From NCBI GenBank assembly GCA_003327455.1, contig QOQU01000009.1, positions 1 to 64,000 of the forward strand: a DNA stretch of 64,000 nucleotides. The letters are read 5' to 3'. Below the pieces are notes generated by a model. The model had not been told where the DNA came from. It made no database searches and saw nothing but the letters and a program-made list of their open reading frames with translations. The DNA is from Anaerolineae bacterium. GTDB lineage: Bacteria > Chloroflexota > Anaerolineae > Anaerolineales > UBA4823. Positions within the stretch are counted from its first letter, which is position 1. Each line of letters starts with the position of its first letter. This document shows positions 26,918 to 35,950 of the stretch, piece by piece. A program made the position numbers and the translations under genes.

Positions 26918-28627
26918 ATGACATCCCAATTCGATCCGATTACGATTGAGATTATTCAGAATTCGCTCCAGGCCGCTGCCGACGAAATGTTTGCTGCATT
27001 ACGGCACACGGCGATGAGCGCTATCATTTATGAAGTGCTGGATATGGGCACCGGTATTACCGATCGCGAGGGTGAACTGGCTGGATCTGGCGCGGGGATT
27101 CCCGCTTTTGTGGGCGTTTTGGATAAGGCTGTAAAGCGGGTGATTGAGAAATATGATCAACCGAATGATATCGAACCCGGTGACATTTTTATCACCAATG
27201 ATCCCTATACGGGGGGAGTTACCCACTTGAACGATGTGATCTTGACCATGCCGGTTTTCTACAACGGTGAAATCGTTGCCTGGACGGCAAATATCGCCCA
27301 CTGGAACGATGTAGGGGGAATGGTGCCGGGCAGCATGTCCACCAATGCCACGGAAATTTTCCAGGAGGGGATCATCCTCTCCGCGGTCAAACTCTTCTCG
27401 CGTGGGCAACCGATCCGCTCGGTGTTCGACATCCTTACCGCAAATTGTCGGATGCCCGATTTCTTAACCGGCGATCTGTGGGCACAGGTTGCCTCCGTGA
27501 GAGTGGGTGAGCGCCGTGTTTTAGAAATCGTTAACAAGTATGGTAAAGATGTCTTTCTTCAGGCGGTTAAAGACTACCTTGACTATGGTGAACAGGTCAG
27601 CCTGGATGCCATCCGCCGCCTGCCAAAGGGTGTCTATGAACTGGTCGAACCCCAGGATAACGGACCGGATTATGTAGTCAAAATCGAGATTACCGATAAC
27701 GAATTCATCATCGACTTAACCGGTAATCCTGATCAGGACAAAGGCCCGTTTAATATGAGTCGCGATGAAGCAATCACCGCCTGCCAGATCGCTTTCAAAG
27801 GGATTACCTCCCCGGAACGAATCGCCAATGGAGGCACTTTCCGTCCTCTGAAAGTCCTGACTCGAAAAGGGAGTGTGTTCGATCCAATCTATCCTGCGGC
27901 GATGGGAATCTACTATGAAATAACCATCCGTGTGCACGATCTCATTGTCCGTTGTCTGGCGGAGAAGATACCTGAATGCCTGCCGGCGGGTGGCTTTGCC
28001 TCGGTTTGTGGAACCCTCTTTGGCGGTATTCACCCGGATACCGGCCGCCCCTATGCGGTTATTGAGCCGGAGTTGGGCGGTTGGGGTGGATCACCAACCA
28101 AAGATGGGAATTCGGGTCAATTCTCTGCCTTACATGGTGAAACCTATAACTGCCCGGCAGAGGTTGCCGAAGCCCGTTATGGTGTCACGGTAGATTATCT
28201 TAGCTTCCACGATGAGGAGGGTGGTGCGGGGTTCCATCGCGGCGGTAAGGGCGTGCGCATAGATTACCGGATCCGCTCCGATAATGCCTGGCTAACCGTG
28301 GCGTATACGCGCTCCAAGGTATTACCCTGGCCGCTTTTAGGCGGCGAACCCGGATCTCCCAACCATGTCATCATTGAACGAGCCAACGGGCAAAAAGAAC
28401 GCTACTCGGTGACCAGTGGTTTGACACTGAATACCAATGACATTATCCGCGTGATGACTGGTACAGGGGCGGGTTGGGGAAATCCTTTGGAACGCCCGGT
28501 TGAAAAGGTGATCGAAGACGTACGCAACGAATACATTACCCCGGCAATCGCCGAAAAATCCTATGGGGTAATTGTTGATCCGGAAACGCTGCAGGTGTTA
28601 GGTTTTACCAACGGAAGAAAGCAGTAG
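26918..28627 (+). CDS. hyuB: Hydantoinase/oxoprolinase subunit B
   Basis: A 569-aa partner of HyuA carrying the hydrolytic side of the ATP-dependent ring opening. Family features are DPITIEIIQNSLQAAADEM at the N-terminus, GDIFITNDPYTGGVTHLND, the AHWNDVGGMVPGS metal-site region, and near the end GGGAGWGNP-like TGTGAGWGNPLERP. AAGGAGG precedes the ATG; the gap to hyuA is 12 bp. The length is usual for HyuB of the two-subunit type. Confidence 0.92.
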   Translation: MTSQFDPITIEIIQNSLQAAADEMFAALRHTAMSAIIYEVLDMGTGITDREGELAGSGAGIPAFVGVLDKAVKRVIEKYDQPNDIEPGDIFITNDPYTGGVTHLNDVILTMPVFYNGEIVAWTANIAHWNDVGGMVPGSMSTNATEIFQEGIILSAVKLFSRGQPIRSVFDILTANCRMPDFLTGDLWAQVASVRVGERRVLEIVNKYGKDVFLQAVKDYLDYGEQVSLDAIRRLPKGVYELVEPQDNGPDYVVKIEITDNEFIIDLTGNPDQDKGPFNMSRDEAITACQIAFKGITSPERIANGGTFRPLKVLTRKGSVFDPIYPAAMGIYYEITIRVHDLIVRCLAEKIPECLPAGGFASVCGTLFGGIHPDTGRPYAVIEPELGGWGGSPTKDGNSGQFSALHGETYNCPAEVAEARYGVTVDYLSFHDEEGGAGFHRGGKGVRIDYRIRSDNAWLTVAYTRSKVLPWPLLGGEPGSPNHVIIERANGQKERYSVTSGLTLNTNDIIRVMTGTGAGWGNPLERPVEKVIEDVRNEYITPAIAEKSYGVIVDPETLQVLGFTNGRKQ

Positions 28628-28642
28628 TCCTGGAGAATCAGG

Positions 28643-29413
28643 ATGCGGATTCTGTGGATCAACCCGGTCGGTACGACGGCCTTTGATGCAGACACAGCCA
28701 AAATCCTGGCAGCAACGAAGCGAGCTGAGACAACCACAAAGGTTGTCTCTCTCCCTTCAAATCGTCCTCCTCATCTCGAATACCATGCGTATGAAGCCCA
28801 GGTTGTGGCAGATATTGTTCGCATTACGTACGCTGCGGCTCAGTCCTATGACGCTATCGTCATAGGCTGTTTTTATGATGTCGGCTTGCGCGAAGCGCGG
28901 GAAGTCTCTGGTAGCGCCATCGTTTTAGCACCTTGTCAATCCGCGACCACCATAGCTGCAAACCTGGGCAACTCGTTTTCGATTTTAGTTGGGCGAAAGA
29001 AATGGATTCCCAAAATGCGCGAGAATGTGATCCTCTACGGGCATGAACATCGCCTGGCATCCATGCGGGCGGTGGATTTGGGTGTCCATGATTTCCAGGC
29101 TGATGAGAAGAAAACCTGCCAGAAATTAATTGACGAAGGACGTAGAGCTGTCGAAGAAGATGGCGCCGAAGTGCTCATCCTTGGTTGTACCGCAGAATAC
29201 GGCTTTTATCAGAGGATGCAAGAAACCCTTGGTGTGCCGGTGATCGATGCCATTTTAGCGCCCTTCAAAATGGCGGAATTTATGGTAGAGTTGGGGCAGC
29301 GGCTTGGCTGGCGACCGAGCCGGGTCGGTGGAAGCGAAGCGCCTCCTGACTCGGAACTTCGGGCTTGGGGCATCTTTGAGCCGTTGCCCATCAATCCAAC
29401 AGACTTGCTTTAG
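28643..29413 (+). CDS. Asp/Glu/hydantoin racemase family protein
   Basis: 256 aa. The fold uses two Cys residues as acid and base; the candidates are in VIGCFYDVGLREARE (near residue 76) and LILGCTAEYGF (near residue 183). The opening MRILWINPVGT is typical of hydantoin racemases and related aspartate racemases. Next to hyuAB it would interconvert D- and L- forms of a 5-substituted hydantoin or the released amino acid, so both enantiomers can be used. Maleate isomerase-type members share the fold, so the reaction is not certain. Confidence 0.85.
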   Translation: MRILWINPVGTTAFDADTAKILAATKRAETTTKVVSLPSNRPPHLEYHAYEAQVVADIVRITYAAAQSYDAIVIGCFYDVGLREAREVSGSAIVLAPCQSATTIAANLGNSFSILVGRKKWIPKMRENVILYGHEHRLASMRAVDLGVHDFQADEKKTCQKLIDEGRRAVEEDGAEVLILGCTAEYGFYQRMQETLGVPVIDAILAPFKMAEFMVELGQRLGWRPSRVGGSEAPPDSELRAWGIFEPLPINPTDLL

Positions 29414-29427
29414 GGAAGGAAAGGTCT

Positions 29428-30522
29428 ATGAGTGTTTTTGAGGAACGAATCGAAAACTTGAAGGTGCAAATGGCACAGGCAGATATTGATCTCGTGGCGA
29501 TTACCACCGCTCCAAATCTGCGTTATTTTGGCGGTTTTGTGCCTCATCTCGATGAGCGCTTCAACGCGCTTCTGGTCAGCCAGGAAGAGGTGATGTGGGT
29601 TGCCCCAGAATTAAACCGTGAACAAATTGAAAAGCACGTCCATTTTCCGCTGATCTCCTGGCAGGACAACGAGGGACCACAGAATGCTATCCGTAAAGCC
29701 TTGCAAGTGTTAGGTCGACCTCGATCGCTAGGGATTGACGGGGCTGGGCGGGCAGATTTCCTTCTCCACTTGCAAGAAGTTGCCCAACCTCAGACGAGTC
29801 AATCCGCAGATGGGATCATCGCTTTGCTTCGTCAGATGAAGTCTGCAGATGAGATCGAGCGGCTCGCTTCCGCGGCTGCCCAGGCTGACCGCGCCATGCA
29901 GGCTGCCATGCAAGCCTGTCGCCCCGGCGTTACAGAACGAGAAGTCGCCTGGGTGGTTGAATCTTTCTTCCGCCAGGATGGGGCAGAGCAGGTTGATTTT
30001 ACGCTGATTGCCTCAGGTCCGAACGGCGCCTTTCCCCATCACCATTCTTCGGAGCGCATTCTACAAAGTGGGGATGCGATCATCATTGACATTGGAGCAA
30101 CCTTGAACGGTTATAAATCGGATATTACCCGCATGGTCTATTTGGGTGAGCCCACCGCTGAGTTCTTGAGTGCCTACGAAGCGGTTAATCAGGCAAACCT
30201 TGCTGCGCGAGCTCAGGTTAAAGTGGGTGTCGAAGCTCAGGAAGTTGACCGTGCCGCTCGAAATACCCTGAAAGAACATGGACTGGCGGAGTACTTCGTT
30301 CACCGCACCGGGCATGGGATCGGATTGGATATCCACGAACCACCCTATATAATGGAGGGAAATCAGACACCTTTGCAAGCCGGGATGACATTTAGCATCG
30401 AGCCCGGAGTTTATCTGGTGGGCAAATACGGCATCCGCATTGAAGATATTGTGGCTGTAACAGACCAGGGTGCGCGAGTCCTTTCTCAAACCTCTCACGA
30501 CCTGGTTGTTAAATCATCCTGA
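29428..30522 (+). CDS. M24 metallopeptidase (Xaa-Pro dipeptidase type)
   Basis: A 364-aa pita-bread hydrolase with the creatinase-type N-terminal domain (residues 1-130) and a catalytic domain. All five metal ligands appear present: Asp in IIDIGA, Asp in YKSDITRMVYLG, His in HRTGHGIGLDIHE, Glu in FSIEPGVYL and Glu in IRIEDIV. That argues for a dipeptidase rather than true creatinase, which lacks the metal site. GGAAGGAAAGG lies before the ATG. In this operon it could cleave the ring-opened or imported dipeptide in the cytoplasm. Confidence 0.88.
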   Translation: MSVFEERIENLKVQMAQADIDLVAITTAPNLRYFGGFVPHLDERFNALLVSQEEVMWVAPELNREQIEKHVHFPLISWQDNEGPQNAIRKALQVLGRPRSLGIDGAGRADFLLHLQEVAQPQTSQSADGIIALLRQMKSADEIERLASAAAQADRAMQAAMQACRPGVTEREVAWVVESFFRQDGAEQVDFTLIASGPNGAFPHHHSSERILQSGDAIIIDIGATLNGYKSDITRMVYLGEPTAEFLSAYEAVNQANLAARAQVKVGVEAQEVDRAARNTLKEHGLAEYFVHRTGHGIGLDIHEPPYIMEGNQTPLQAGMTFSIEPGVYLVGKYGIRIEDIVAVTDQGARVLSQTSHDLVVKSS

Positions 30523-30535
30523 TGGGAAGGGAAAA

Positions 30536-30862
30536 ATGATCAAGCTAACAGTGCTCTACAACCTACCTCCAGATGCCGATCACGAAGCATTTCTGAAGTG
30601 GAGAACCACTGAGCATCAAAAAGAAAATATGGAGATGCCAGGTCTCGTCAAGAGCGATTTCTACATCGTCACGGATGCGTGGAATATGGACAAAGCTCCA
30701 TACCGCTATATGACCGAAGCCTATTTTGTGGATCGAGAAAGTTTCGAGAAATCTTTCTACGACCCGGCTTATCAAGAAAAACTGAAGGGCTGGCTGAAGA
30801 ATATTGCCGAGCCAATGTTCCTGATCTCCGAGGAAGTCCTGACGGAAGTAAAGCAAAGTTAG
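30536..30862 (+). CDS. EthD-like small protein
   Basis: 108 aa resembling the EthD/dimeric alpha-beta barrel fold: MIKLTVLYNLPPDADHEAFLKWRTTEHQ and the late FYDPAYQEKLKGW pattern. Such proteins act as accessory or small-molecule-binding enzymes in degradation pathways. ATG 30536 follows GGAAGGG; the longer frame from 30470 lies inside the M24 gene. It is the last gene of the hyu operon, followed by a perfect hairpin. Its role is unknown. Confidence 0.75.
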   Translation: MIKLTVLYNLPPDADHEAFLKWRTTEHQKENMEMPGLVKSDFYIVTDAWNMDKAPYRYMTEAYFVDRESFEKSFYDPAYQEKLKGWLKNIAEPMFLISEEVLTEVKQS

Positions 30863-30966
30863 CCAGACCATCCGCCAGGGATTGTGTTCTTTTGCGCTGG
30901 GGATGGGTTGATCATTGCAGGGGCTGAAAGATGCTGCTGAAGTATCGGTTCCCTGTTTCTGGTGCA

Positions 30967-31000
30967 GAACATCCCGCAGTCTCTCAACTGCGGGATGTTC
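30967..31000. terminator. Hairpin between convergent operons
   Basis: GAACATCCCGCAG (30967-30979) pairs perfectly with CTGCGGGATGTTC (30988-31000), a 13 bp stem with an 8-nt loop. It ends both the hyu operon (plus) and acs (minus, stop at 31007). T tracts are weak. Confidence 0.7.
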
Positions 31001-31006
31001 TTATCC

Positions 31007-32908
31007 CTACTCTTCCAGCGTTGTTACATCCCCTTCGGGTAAACCGAGGGCGCGCGCTTTCAGAACGCGGCGCATAATCTTGCCACTGCGCGTCTTGGGT
31101 AAACTGTCCACAAAGGTCACCTGTTCGGGTCGGGCGATGGGACCAATCTCATGGGCAACATGGTTGCGCAATTCTTCTGCCAGCTTTTCGCTTTTTTCCA
31201 CTCCGGCTTTCAAGATGACATAGGTATAAATAGCATTTCCTTTGACATCATGGGGCAAACCGATTGCGGCGGCTTCGGCTACAGCCGGATGCGCTACCAG
31301 GGCGCTTTCGACCTCGGCCGTGCCTAAGCGATAGCCGCTAACTTTGATGACATCATCCATGCGCCCGATAATCCAGAAGTAGCCGTCTTTATCCTTGCGG
31401 GCTGAGTCACCTGTTTGGTACATCGTGCCAAATTTGCTCCAGTATTGCTCTTTGTAGCGCTCGGGGTCTTTCAGGATGGTGCGCAACATGCCCGGCCAGG
31501 GTTTTTTAATCACCAGATATCCCTCTTCTCCCGGTGCTACGGGCTTGCCCTGTTCATTGACCACTTCCGCTTCAATGCCGAAAAATGGTCGGGTCGCCGA
31601 GCCAGGTTTTAATGGGGTGATAGGCAAGGGTGTGATCATAAATCCACCCGTCTCGGTTTGCCACCAGGTATCCATAATCGGGCAGCGTTCTTTGCCAATT
31701 ACCGTGTAATACCAGCGCCAGGCTTCGGGATTAATAGGTTCACCCACACTGCCCAGCAAACGCAGGCTGCTCAAATCATGACGATTTGGCCAGGCATCAC
31801 CGTAACGCATCAAGCCGCGAATAGCTGTCGGAGCGGTGTATAAGACGGTAATGCCGTAATTCTCGATCATCCGCCACCAGCGGTTGGGATAAGGGTAATT
31901 TGGTGCGCCTTCATACATGAAAGATGTGGCGCCTAGCAGCAGAGGGCCGTACACAATATAAGAGTGCCCGGTGATCCAGCCCGGATCGGCCGCGCACCAC
32001 CACCGATCCTCATCTCGCAGGTCAAAGACATACTTGAGGGTTGTGTAAACATGGACCATATATCCCCCATGGGTGTGAACCACCCCTTTGGGGCGGCCGG
32101 TCGTTCCAGAGGTGTAGAGAATGAAGAGCGGATCTTCAGCATCCACAGGGTCGGTGCAACAGTTTTGATTCGCAATCGGTAAAGCCATCAGGTCGTGAAA
32201 CCAGTAATCCCGCCCGGCTTCCATGTATATCTCCTGACCGGTGCGTTTGACGACAATGCAAGTCTCAATCGTCGGCTGGCGCGCCATGGCTTCGTCAGCC
32301 GTATCTTTAAGCGGCACGATCTTGCCTCGCAACCACCCGCCATCGGCGGTAATCAGAACACGACTCTGGGCATCTTCGATACGTTCTGCCAGTGCTTCGA
32401 CGCTGAAGCCTCCATAGACCACACTGTGAGCAGCACCAATCTTGGCGCATGCCAGCATGGCGATCACCTGTTCAGGAATGCGAGGTAAGTAAATCGTGAC
32501 CACATCTCCCTTCCTGACACCCATGCTGCGTAATACGTTGGCAAACTTGCATACCTCCCGGTGGAGAGCGTGATACGAAAAAGTCCGCATGTCTCCCGGT
32601 TCGCCTTCCCAAATCAGGGCTAACTTGTTCTTGCGCCAGGTTTTCACGTGCCGATCAAGGGCGTTGTGGATGATGTTGACTTTGCCGCCCACAAACCACT
32701 TGTAAAAAGGGGGATTGCTGTCATCGAGCACCTTATCCCATTTCTCGAACCATTCCAACTCTTCGGCGCGTTCTGCCCAAAAGCCTTGTGGGTCTGCAAT
32801 GGAGCGTTGATATAATGTCTCGTATTCCTGGATGGTTGCCTGCTCTCTGACTTCTGCAGAAGGATAGTAAACTTCCCCCTCCAATTGTCGAACCTCACTT
32901 GCTGCCAT
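31007..32908 (-). CDS. acs: Acetyl-CoA synthetase (AMP-forming)
   Basis: A 633-aa adenylate-forming enzyme converting acetate, ATP and CoA to acetyl-CoA. Motifs are [19 protein letters not shown] (P-loop), the [10 protein letters not shown] core, [15 protein letters not shown] hinge and the [11 protein letters not shown] lysine that is acetylated in regulated homologues. The length is usual. The start ATG at 32908 has AAGGAGG 8 nt upstream; an upstream ATG at 32938 lies in the leader. It is monocistronic. A palindrome overlaps its -10 box, suggesting repression. Confidence 0.93.
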   Translation of the reverse strand: MAASEVRQLEGEVYYPSAEVREQATIQEYETLYQRSIADPQGFWAERAEELEWFEKWDKVLDDSNPPFYKWFVGGKVNIIHNALDRHVKTWRKNKLALIWEGEPGDMRTFSYHALHREVCKFANVLRSMGVRKGDVVTIYLPRIPEQVIAMLACAKIGAAHSVVYGGFSVEALAERIEDAQSRVLITADGGWLRGKIVPLKDTADEAMARQPTIETCIVVKRTGQEIYMEAGRDYWFHDLMALPIANQNCCTDPVDAEDPLFILYTSGTTGRPKGVVHTHGGYMVHVYTTLKYVFDLRDEDRWWCAADPGWITGHSYIVYGPLLLGATSFMYEGAPNYPYPNRWWRMIENYGITVLYTAPTAIRGLMRYGDAWPNRHDLSSLRLLGSVGEPINPEAWRWYYTVIGKERCPIMDTWWQTETGGFMITPLPITPLKPGSATRPFFGIEAEVVNEQGKPVAPGEEGYLVIKKPWPGMLRTILKDPERYKEQYWSKFGTMYQTGDSARKDKDGYFWIIGRMDDVIKVSGYRLGTAEVESALVAHPAVAEAAAIGLPHDVKGNAIYTYVILKAGVEKSEKLAEELRNHVAHEIGPIARPEQVTFVDSLPKTRSGKIMRRVLKARALGLPEGDVTTLEE

Positions 32909-32960
32909 CACTGCTTCCTCCTTAAATGAAATATACATTATTGGATGATAATTGGAATAA

Positions 32961-32993
32961 TTAGATTTTATAATCTAACCAGGAGAATGTCAA
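32961..32993 (-). promoter_or_regulatory. acs promoter with palindromic operator
   Basis: On the minus strand TTGACA (32993-32988) and TAAAAT (32970-32965) are spaced by 17 bp. TTAGATT-TTAT-AATCTAA (32961-32978), a perfect 7+7 inverted repeat, covers the -10 box. A bound repressor would block RNA polymerase directly. Confidence 0.75.
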
Positions 32994-33072
32994 CGAATGC
33001 AGGCGATTCGAATTGATCCTGATGGATGGAGAGGTGCACAGCAGGCTAAACCTGGCGGCACGAGAATATTTT

Positions 33073-34182
33073 TTAAGGTAAACGGATATTCAGATAGGTA
33101 ACTTTTCCCGCCTCAATCTCGAGTTCGAGGGTTTCCGGTTTCGAATAGATAAAACTCAAGCGATACCTGCCGGCTGTTAAATCATTGATACCGAAACTTT
33201 CCTGCCACGGTTGCAGACAACGCATGGCTGGGTCTTCATAAGTGGAAAGATAGAGCCTTTTCAGAATAGAATCCTCTGCTCCCAAAGGTTCAAGGACGAT
33301 ATTTTCCATATTCAGGCACTCGCCTTGTGAGTTAAGAAAGCGCCCCAGGAGAACACCGCTATCTGGCAGGGCGGGCGGCAGCCAGAGTTCAGGATTGCGC
33401 GTTGCCTGATATTCGTTCTTTCCATAGCGAACTTCAAAATGCAAATGCGTACCGGCGGCTACACCTCCCAAACCAACTTCGCCAATCTGATCTCCCTGGC
33501 GCACTTTCTGGCGTGGCTCGACCAGAAGGTTCAGAAGGTGTCCATAAACCGTATAGATGGGAATCGAAAAGCCTGCTACCTGATGCTTTAAGATGATCAC
33601 CTTGCCATAAAAGCCTCTTTTCGTCGCCAGGGATATTTCCTGATCCTCCCCCGCAAACACCACTTCACCATCCGCCACTGCGTAAACCGGCACGCCAGCC
33701 TTGTTGATAAATTCCACCCCGTGATGCACCTCGCGCTGTCCGTTCTGGGTACTGCCATAGCGATAGGTCGGATCAACCGTGTTTGTCCCCGGCGGCTGAA
33801 TCGGGCGTTGAAAGGCAAATTCCAGATCGAAAACGCAAATCAACTGTTCACACACCTGCAGCGTCTCCCCTCGCCCTTTAGGAGAGGGGTCGGGGGTGAG
33901 GGCTTCCCCTCGCCCTGTGGGAGAGGGGTCGGGGGTGAGGGCTTCCCCTCGCCCTGTGGGAGAGGGGTAAGGGGTGAGGGTTTCCCTTCGCCCCAAGGGA
34001 GAGGGGTAAGGGGTGAGGGTTTCCCTTCGCCCCAAGGGAGAGGGGCTGGAGGTAAGGGCACTCCCCTCTCCCCCAAGGGGGAGAGGGGCCGGGGGTGAGG
34101 GTCTCTCCCCTCGCCCCATGGGAGAGGGGCTGGGGGTGAGGGTACACCCTACCCACAACCCTACCACCCAAATCAACCTCAT
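33073..34182 (-). CDS. M23 peptidase with repeat-encoded N-terminal linker
   Basis: 369 aa. A short hydrophobic signal (MRLIWVVGLWVGC, residues 1-13, possibly a poor lipobox) is followed by about 95 residues encoded almost wholly by the GC-rich repeat array at 33867-34145 (TPYPSPLGRRE-type units). The LytM/M23 domain is at about 120-270: REVHHGVEF (His, with Glu where Asp is usual), GVPVYAVADGEV and GTHLHFEVRYG with HxH. A C-terminal beta domain follows. It probably cuts or binds peptidoglycan outside the membrane. Its ATG overlaps the stop of the upstream formiminotransferase gene (ATGA). Confidence 0.82.
   Translation of the reverse strand: MRLIWVVGLWVGCTLTPSPSPMGRGERPSPPAPLPLGGEGSALTSSPSPLGRRETLTPYPSPLGRRETLTPYPSPTGRGEALTPDPSPTGRGEALTPDPSPKGRGETLQVCEQLICVFDLEFAFQRPIQPPGTNTVDPTYRYGSTQNGQREVHHGVEFINKAGVPVYAVADGEVVFAGEDQEISLATKRGFYGKVIILKHQVAGFSIPIYTVYGHLLNLLVEPRQKVRQGDQIGEVGLGGVAAGTHLHFEVRYGKNEYQATRNPELWLPPALPDSGVLLGRFLNSQGECLNMENIVLEPLGAEDSILKRLYLSTYEDPAMRCLQPWQESFGINDLTAGRYRLSFIYSKPETLELEIEAGKVTYLNIRLP
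33867..34145. repeat. Seven-unit GC-rich tandem repeat inside a gene
   Basis: Seven units of 39-44 bp, each starting CCCCTCGCCC or CCCTTCGCCCC and running through a GGGAGAGGGG palindromic core to a GGGGTGAGGG end. Boundaries are about 33867, 33906, 33945, 33984, 34023, 34063 and 34107. Units 1-4 are exactly 39 bp (13 codons). The array codes in frame for the linker of the M23 protein. A single related copy occurs at 52782-52817 in queG. The type resembles dispersed GC-rich palindromic elements known from Chloroflexi and cyanobacteria. Confidence 0.9.
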
Positions 34183-35720
34183 CCAACGGCTAAATTGGCG
34201 CGTGCCTGTAAGCTTTCCTGAACCTGCTGCCATAAGAGATTTGCCTGTGCTTCCAGGGCCTCTAATTCACCCAACATCTTCTCGACCATGGCGGAATCTT
34301 CCAAACCTTGCAGGTTTATGCGCACATTCAAAGCTGCGCCACGCAAGGCAGCCTGCGCCTGGGCAGCCGCCGAACCTCCGTCGCTGATTGCATTTAAGTT
34401 TCCTTTTGCAATCACTTCCTGCGCTAATTGCAATGCCTCAACTGCCCCTCGGGCTACTTCCAAAGGCACAGAGGCAGCCCGCAGCGTCGCGGCTTGCAAC
34501 GCCTCCTGGCGCGCCTGTTGTTCTGCGGGGGTGTCTTTTGGCATGCGCAAAGCGCTCATCACAGCTTCAAACGCCTGGGCATCCCGCACGACGGCGGTTT
34601 TCATCTTTTGACATAAACTATCTGCCTGTTGGGCGATCGCTTGCATCCGCTCTTCAACCTCGGCGTATTTCTTTTTGCCCAGTGTCAAACGCGCCACCAT
34701 TCCAACCAGGGCGGCTGCTGCGGCAGCGCTATAGGCGGAAGCCGATCCACCGCCTGGTGTTGGCGTGGCGGCTGCCAGCTCATCTAAAAAGGCATAACCA
34801 CCTTCTAAAGATTTTTGTTCGCTTAGAGCTGCTTCTAAACGTCGTTCCAGGATTTGTTCTGGTTCAAATTGATCCAGTTGCAAATACCAGACGGCGCTAT
34901 CAACCAGAGCATCCTGCGGAATCAGGCCGACCAACTCGCTGTGATGGATGGCAACCCCATAGCGGGCGGCTTCGCGGCGCACCAGTTCCTGCACGGTATG
35001 GATGGCTGTCTGACGAAAATCGGTCAAATTCATCGAGACCTGGGCGCGTCCTTCGACCAGCAAGCCCAGCGCCTTGACAAAGCGCAAGCCGCCCGAAGAG
35101 TGGCGGATTACCTTGGCGATCTTTTTGGCGATAGCTACATCATTTGTGGTCAGGTAAATGTTATAGGCGATAAGAAACGGACGGGCGCCAATCACGGTTG
35201 CTCCGGCTGGACCAAGCTTCGCCGGACCAAAATCGGGTTGGCGGTCTGGATTGGTCTCAATTTCTACTTTGAGCCCTTCGTACTCCCCGCGCCGCAAATT
35301 TTCCAGGTTTTTGCGCTCCGGACGGGTAGCCGCTTCTTCATAGAGATAAACCGGGATGCCCAGTTCCTCCCCAACCCGTTTGCCAAGCTGACGGGCAAGT
35401 TCAACGCACTCTTGCATGGTCACACCCCGGATCGGCACAAAAGGCACGACATCGGTTGCACCGATGCGGGGATGCTCACCGCGATGTTGGTTGAGATCGA
35501 TCAACTCTGCGGCTTTGGCGATCGCCCGAAAGGCGGCTTCAGCAACCGCCTGCGGTTCGCCGATAAAAGTCAACACCGTGCGGTTATGGTCCAAATCCGA
35601 ATGGCGGTCGAGCAAAATCACCCCTGGCACGCTTTGCACCGCCTCCATGATCGCCTCGACCACGCGCGGCCGACGGGCTTCGGAAAAATTGGGAACACAT
35701 TCCACCAGAGCTTTGGGCAT
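34179..35720 (-). CDS. ftcD: Formiminotransferase-cyclodeaminase
   Basis: A 513-aa bifunctional folate enzyme. The N-terminal formiminotransferase domain (about 1-300) starts ALVECVPNFSEAR and includes HPRIGATDVVPFVPI and AIGARPFLIAYN-type VIGARPFLIAYNIYL. The C-terminal cyclodeaminase domain (about 310-510) includes AATPTPGGGSASAYSAAAAAALVGMVARLT. It moves the formimino group from formiminoglutamate to tetrahydrofolate and closes the ring, usually in histidine degradation; no other hut gene is nearby. ATG 35720 with AAGGA 7 nt upstream is chosen over TTG 35726. It is coupled to the M23 gene. Confidence 0.92.
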   Translation of the reverse strand: MPKALVECVPNFSEARRPRVVEAIMEAVQSVPGVILLDRHSDLDHNRTVLTFIGEPQAVAEAAFRAIAKAAELIDLNQHRGEHPRIGATDVVPFVPIRGVTMQECVELARQLGKRVGEELGIPVYLYEEAATRPERKNLENLRRGEYEGLKVEIETNPDRQPDFGPAKLGPAGATVIGARPFLIAYNIYLTTNDVAIAKKIAKVIRHSSGGLRFVKALGLLVEGRAQVSMNLTDFRQTAIHTVQELVRREAARYGVAIHHSELVGLIPQDALVDSAVWYLQLDQFEPEQILERRLEAALSEQKSLEGGYAFLDELAAATPTPGGGSASAYSAAAAAALVGMVARLTLGKKKYAEVEERMQAIAQQADSLCQKMKTAVVRDAQAFEAVMSALRMPKDTPAEQQARQEALQAATLRAASVPLEVARGAVEALQLAQEVIAKGNLNAISDGGSAAAQAQAALRGAALNVRINLQGLEDSAMVEKMLGELEALEAQANLLWQQVQESLQARANLAVG

Positions 35721-35765
35721 AGACAAATCCTTTCTTATGAGAATTGCAAGACGAAAACCAGCCGA

Positions 35766-35795
35766 ATTATACTCGCTGAGAGAGGTCTTTCACAA
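35766..35795 (-). promoter_or_regulatory. Promoter of ftcD
   Basis: On the minus strand TTGTGA (35795-35790), an 18 bp spacer and a perfect TATAAT (35771-35766), about 45 bp before the ftcD start codon. Confidence 0.65.
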
Positions 35796-35950
35796 AGCTG
35801 CCCGAAAAGCCGATTTTCGGGTATACTGGAATCAGTCCTTAAAGGTCTCTCCCACCCTGCTCGATCCTCTGCCATTCGTCTCTTCTGCCCCATTCAACCG
35901 GTTCATTGCATTGGACCGCAGCGAAGACAAACGGAATGCGCTAAAGTTTA

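Noticed and set aside
29428..30522. Reading the M24 protein as creatinase in a creatinine pathway
   Set aside because: All five metal ligands of the dipeptidase type are present, whereas true creatinase lacks them.
33721..34387. Several long Pro/Gly-rich frames on both strands across the GC-rich repeat array
   Set aside because: They arise because the repeat lacks stop codons in most frames; only the minus-strand frame joins a signal peptide and an M23 domain.
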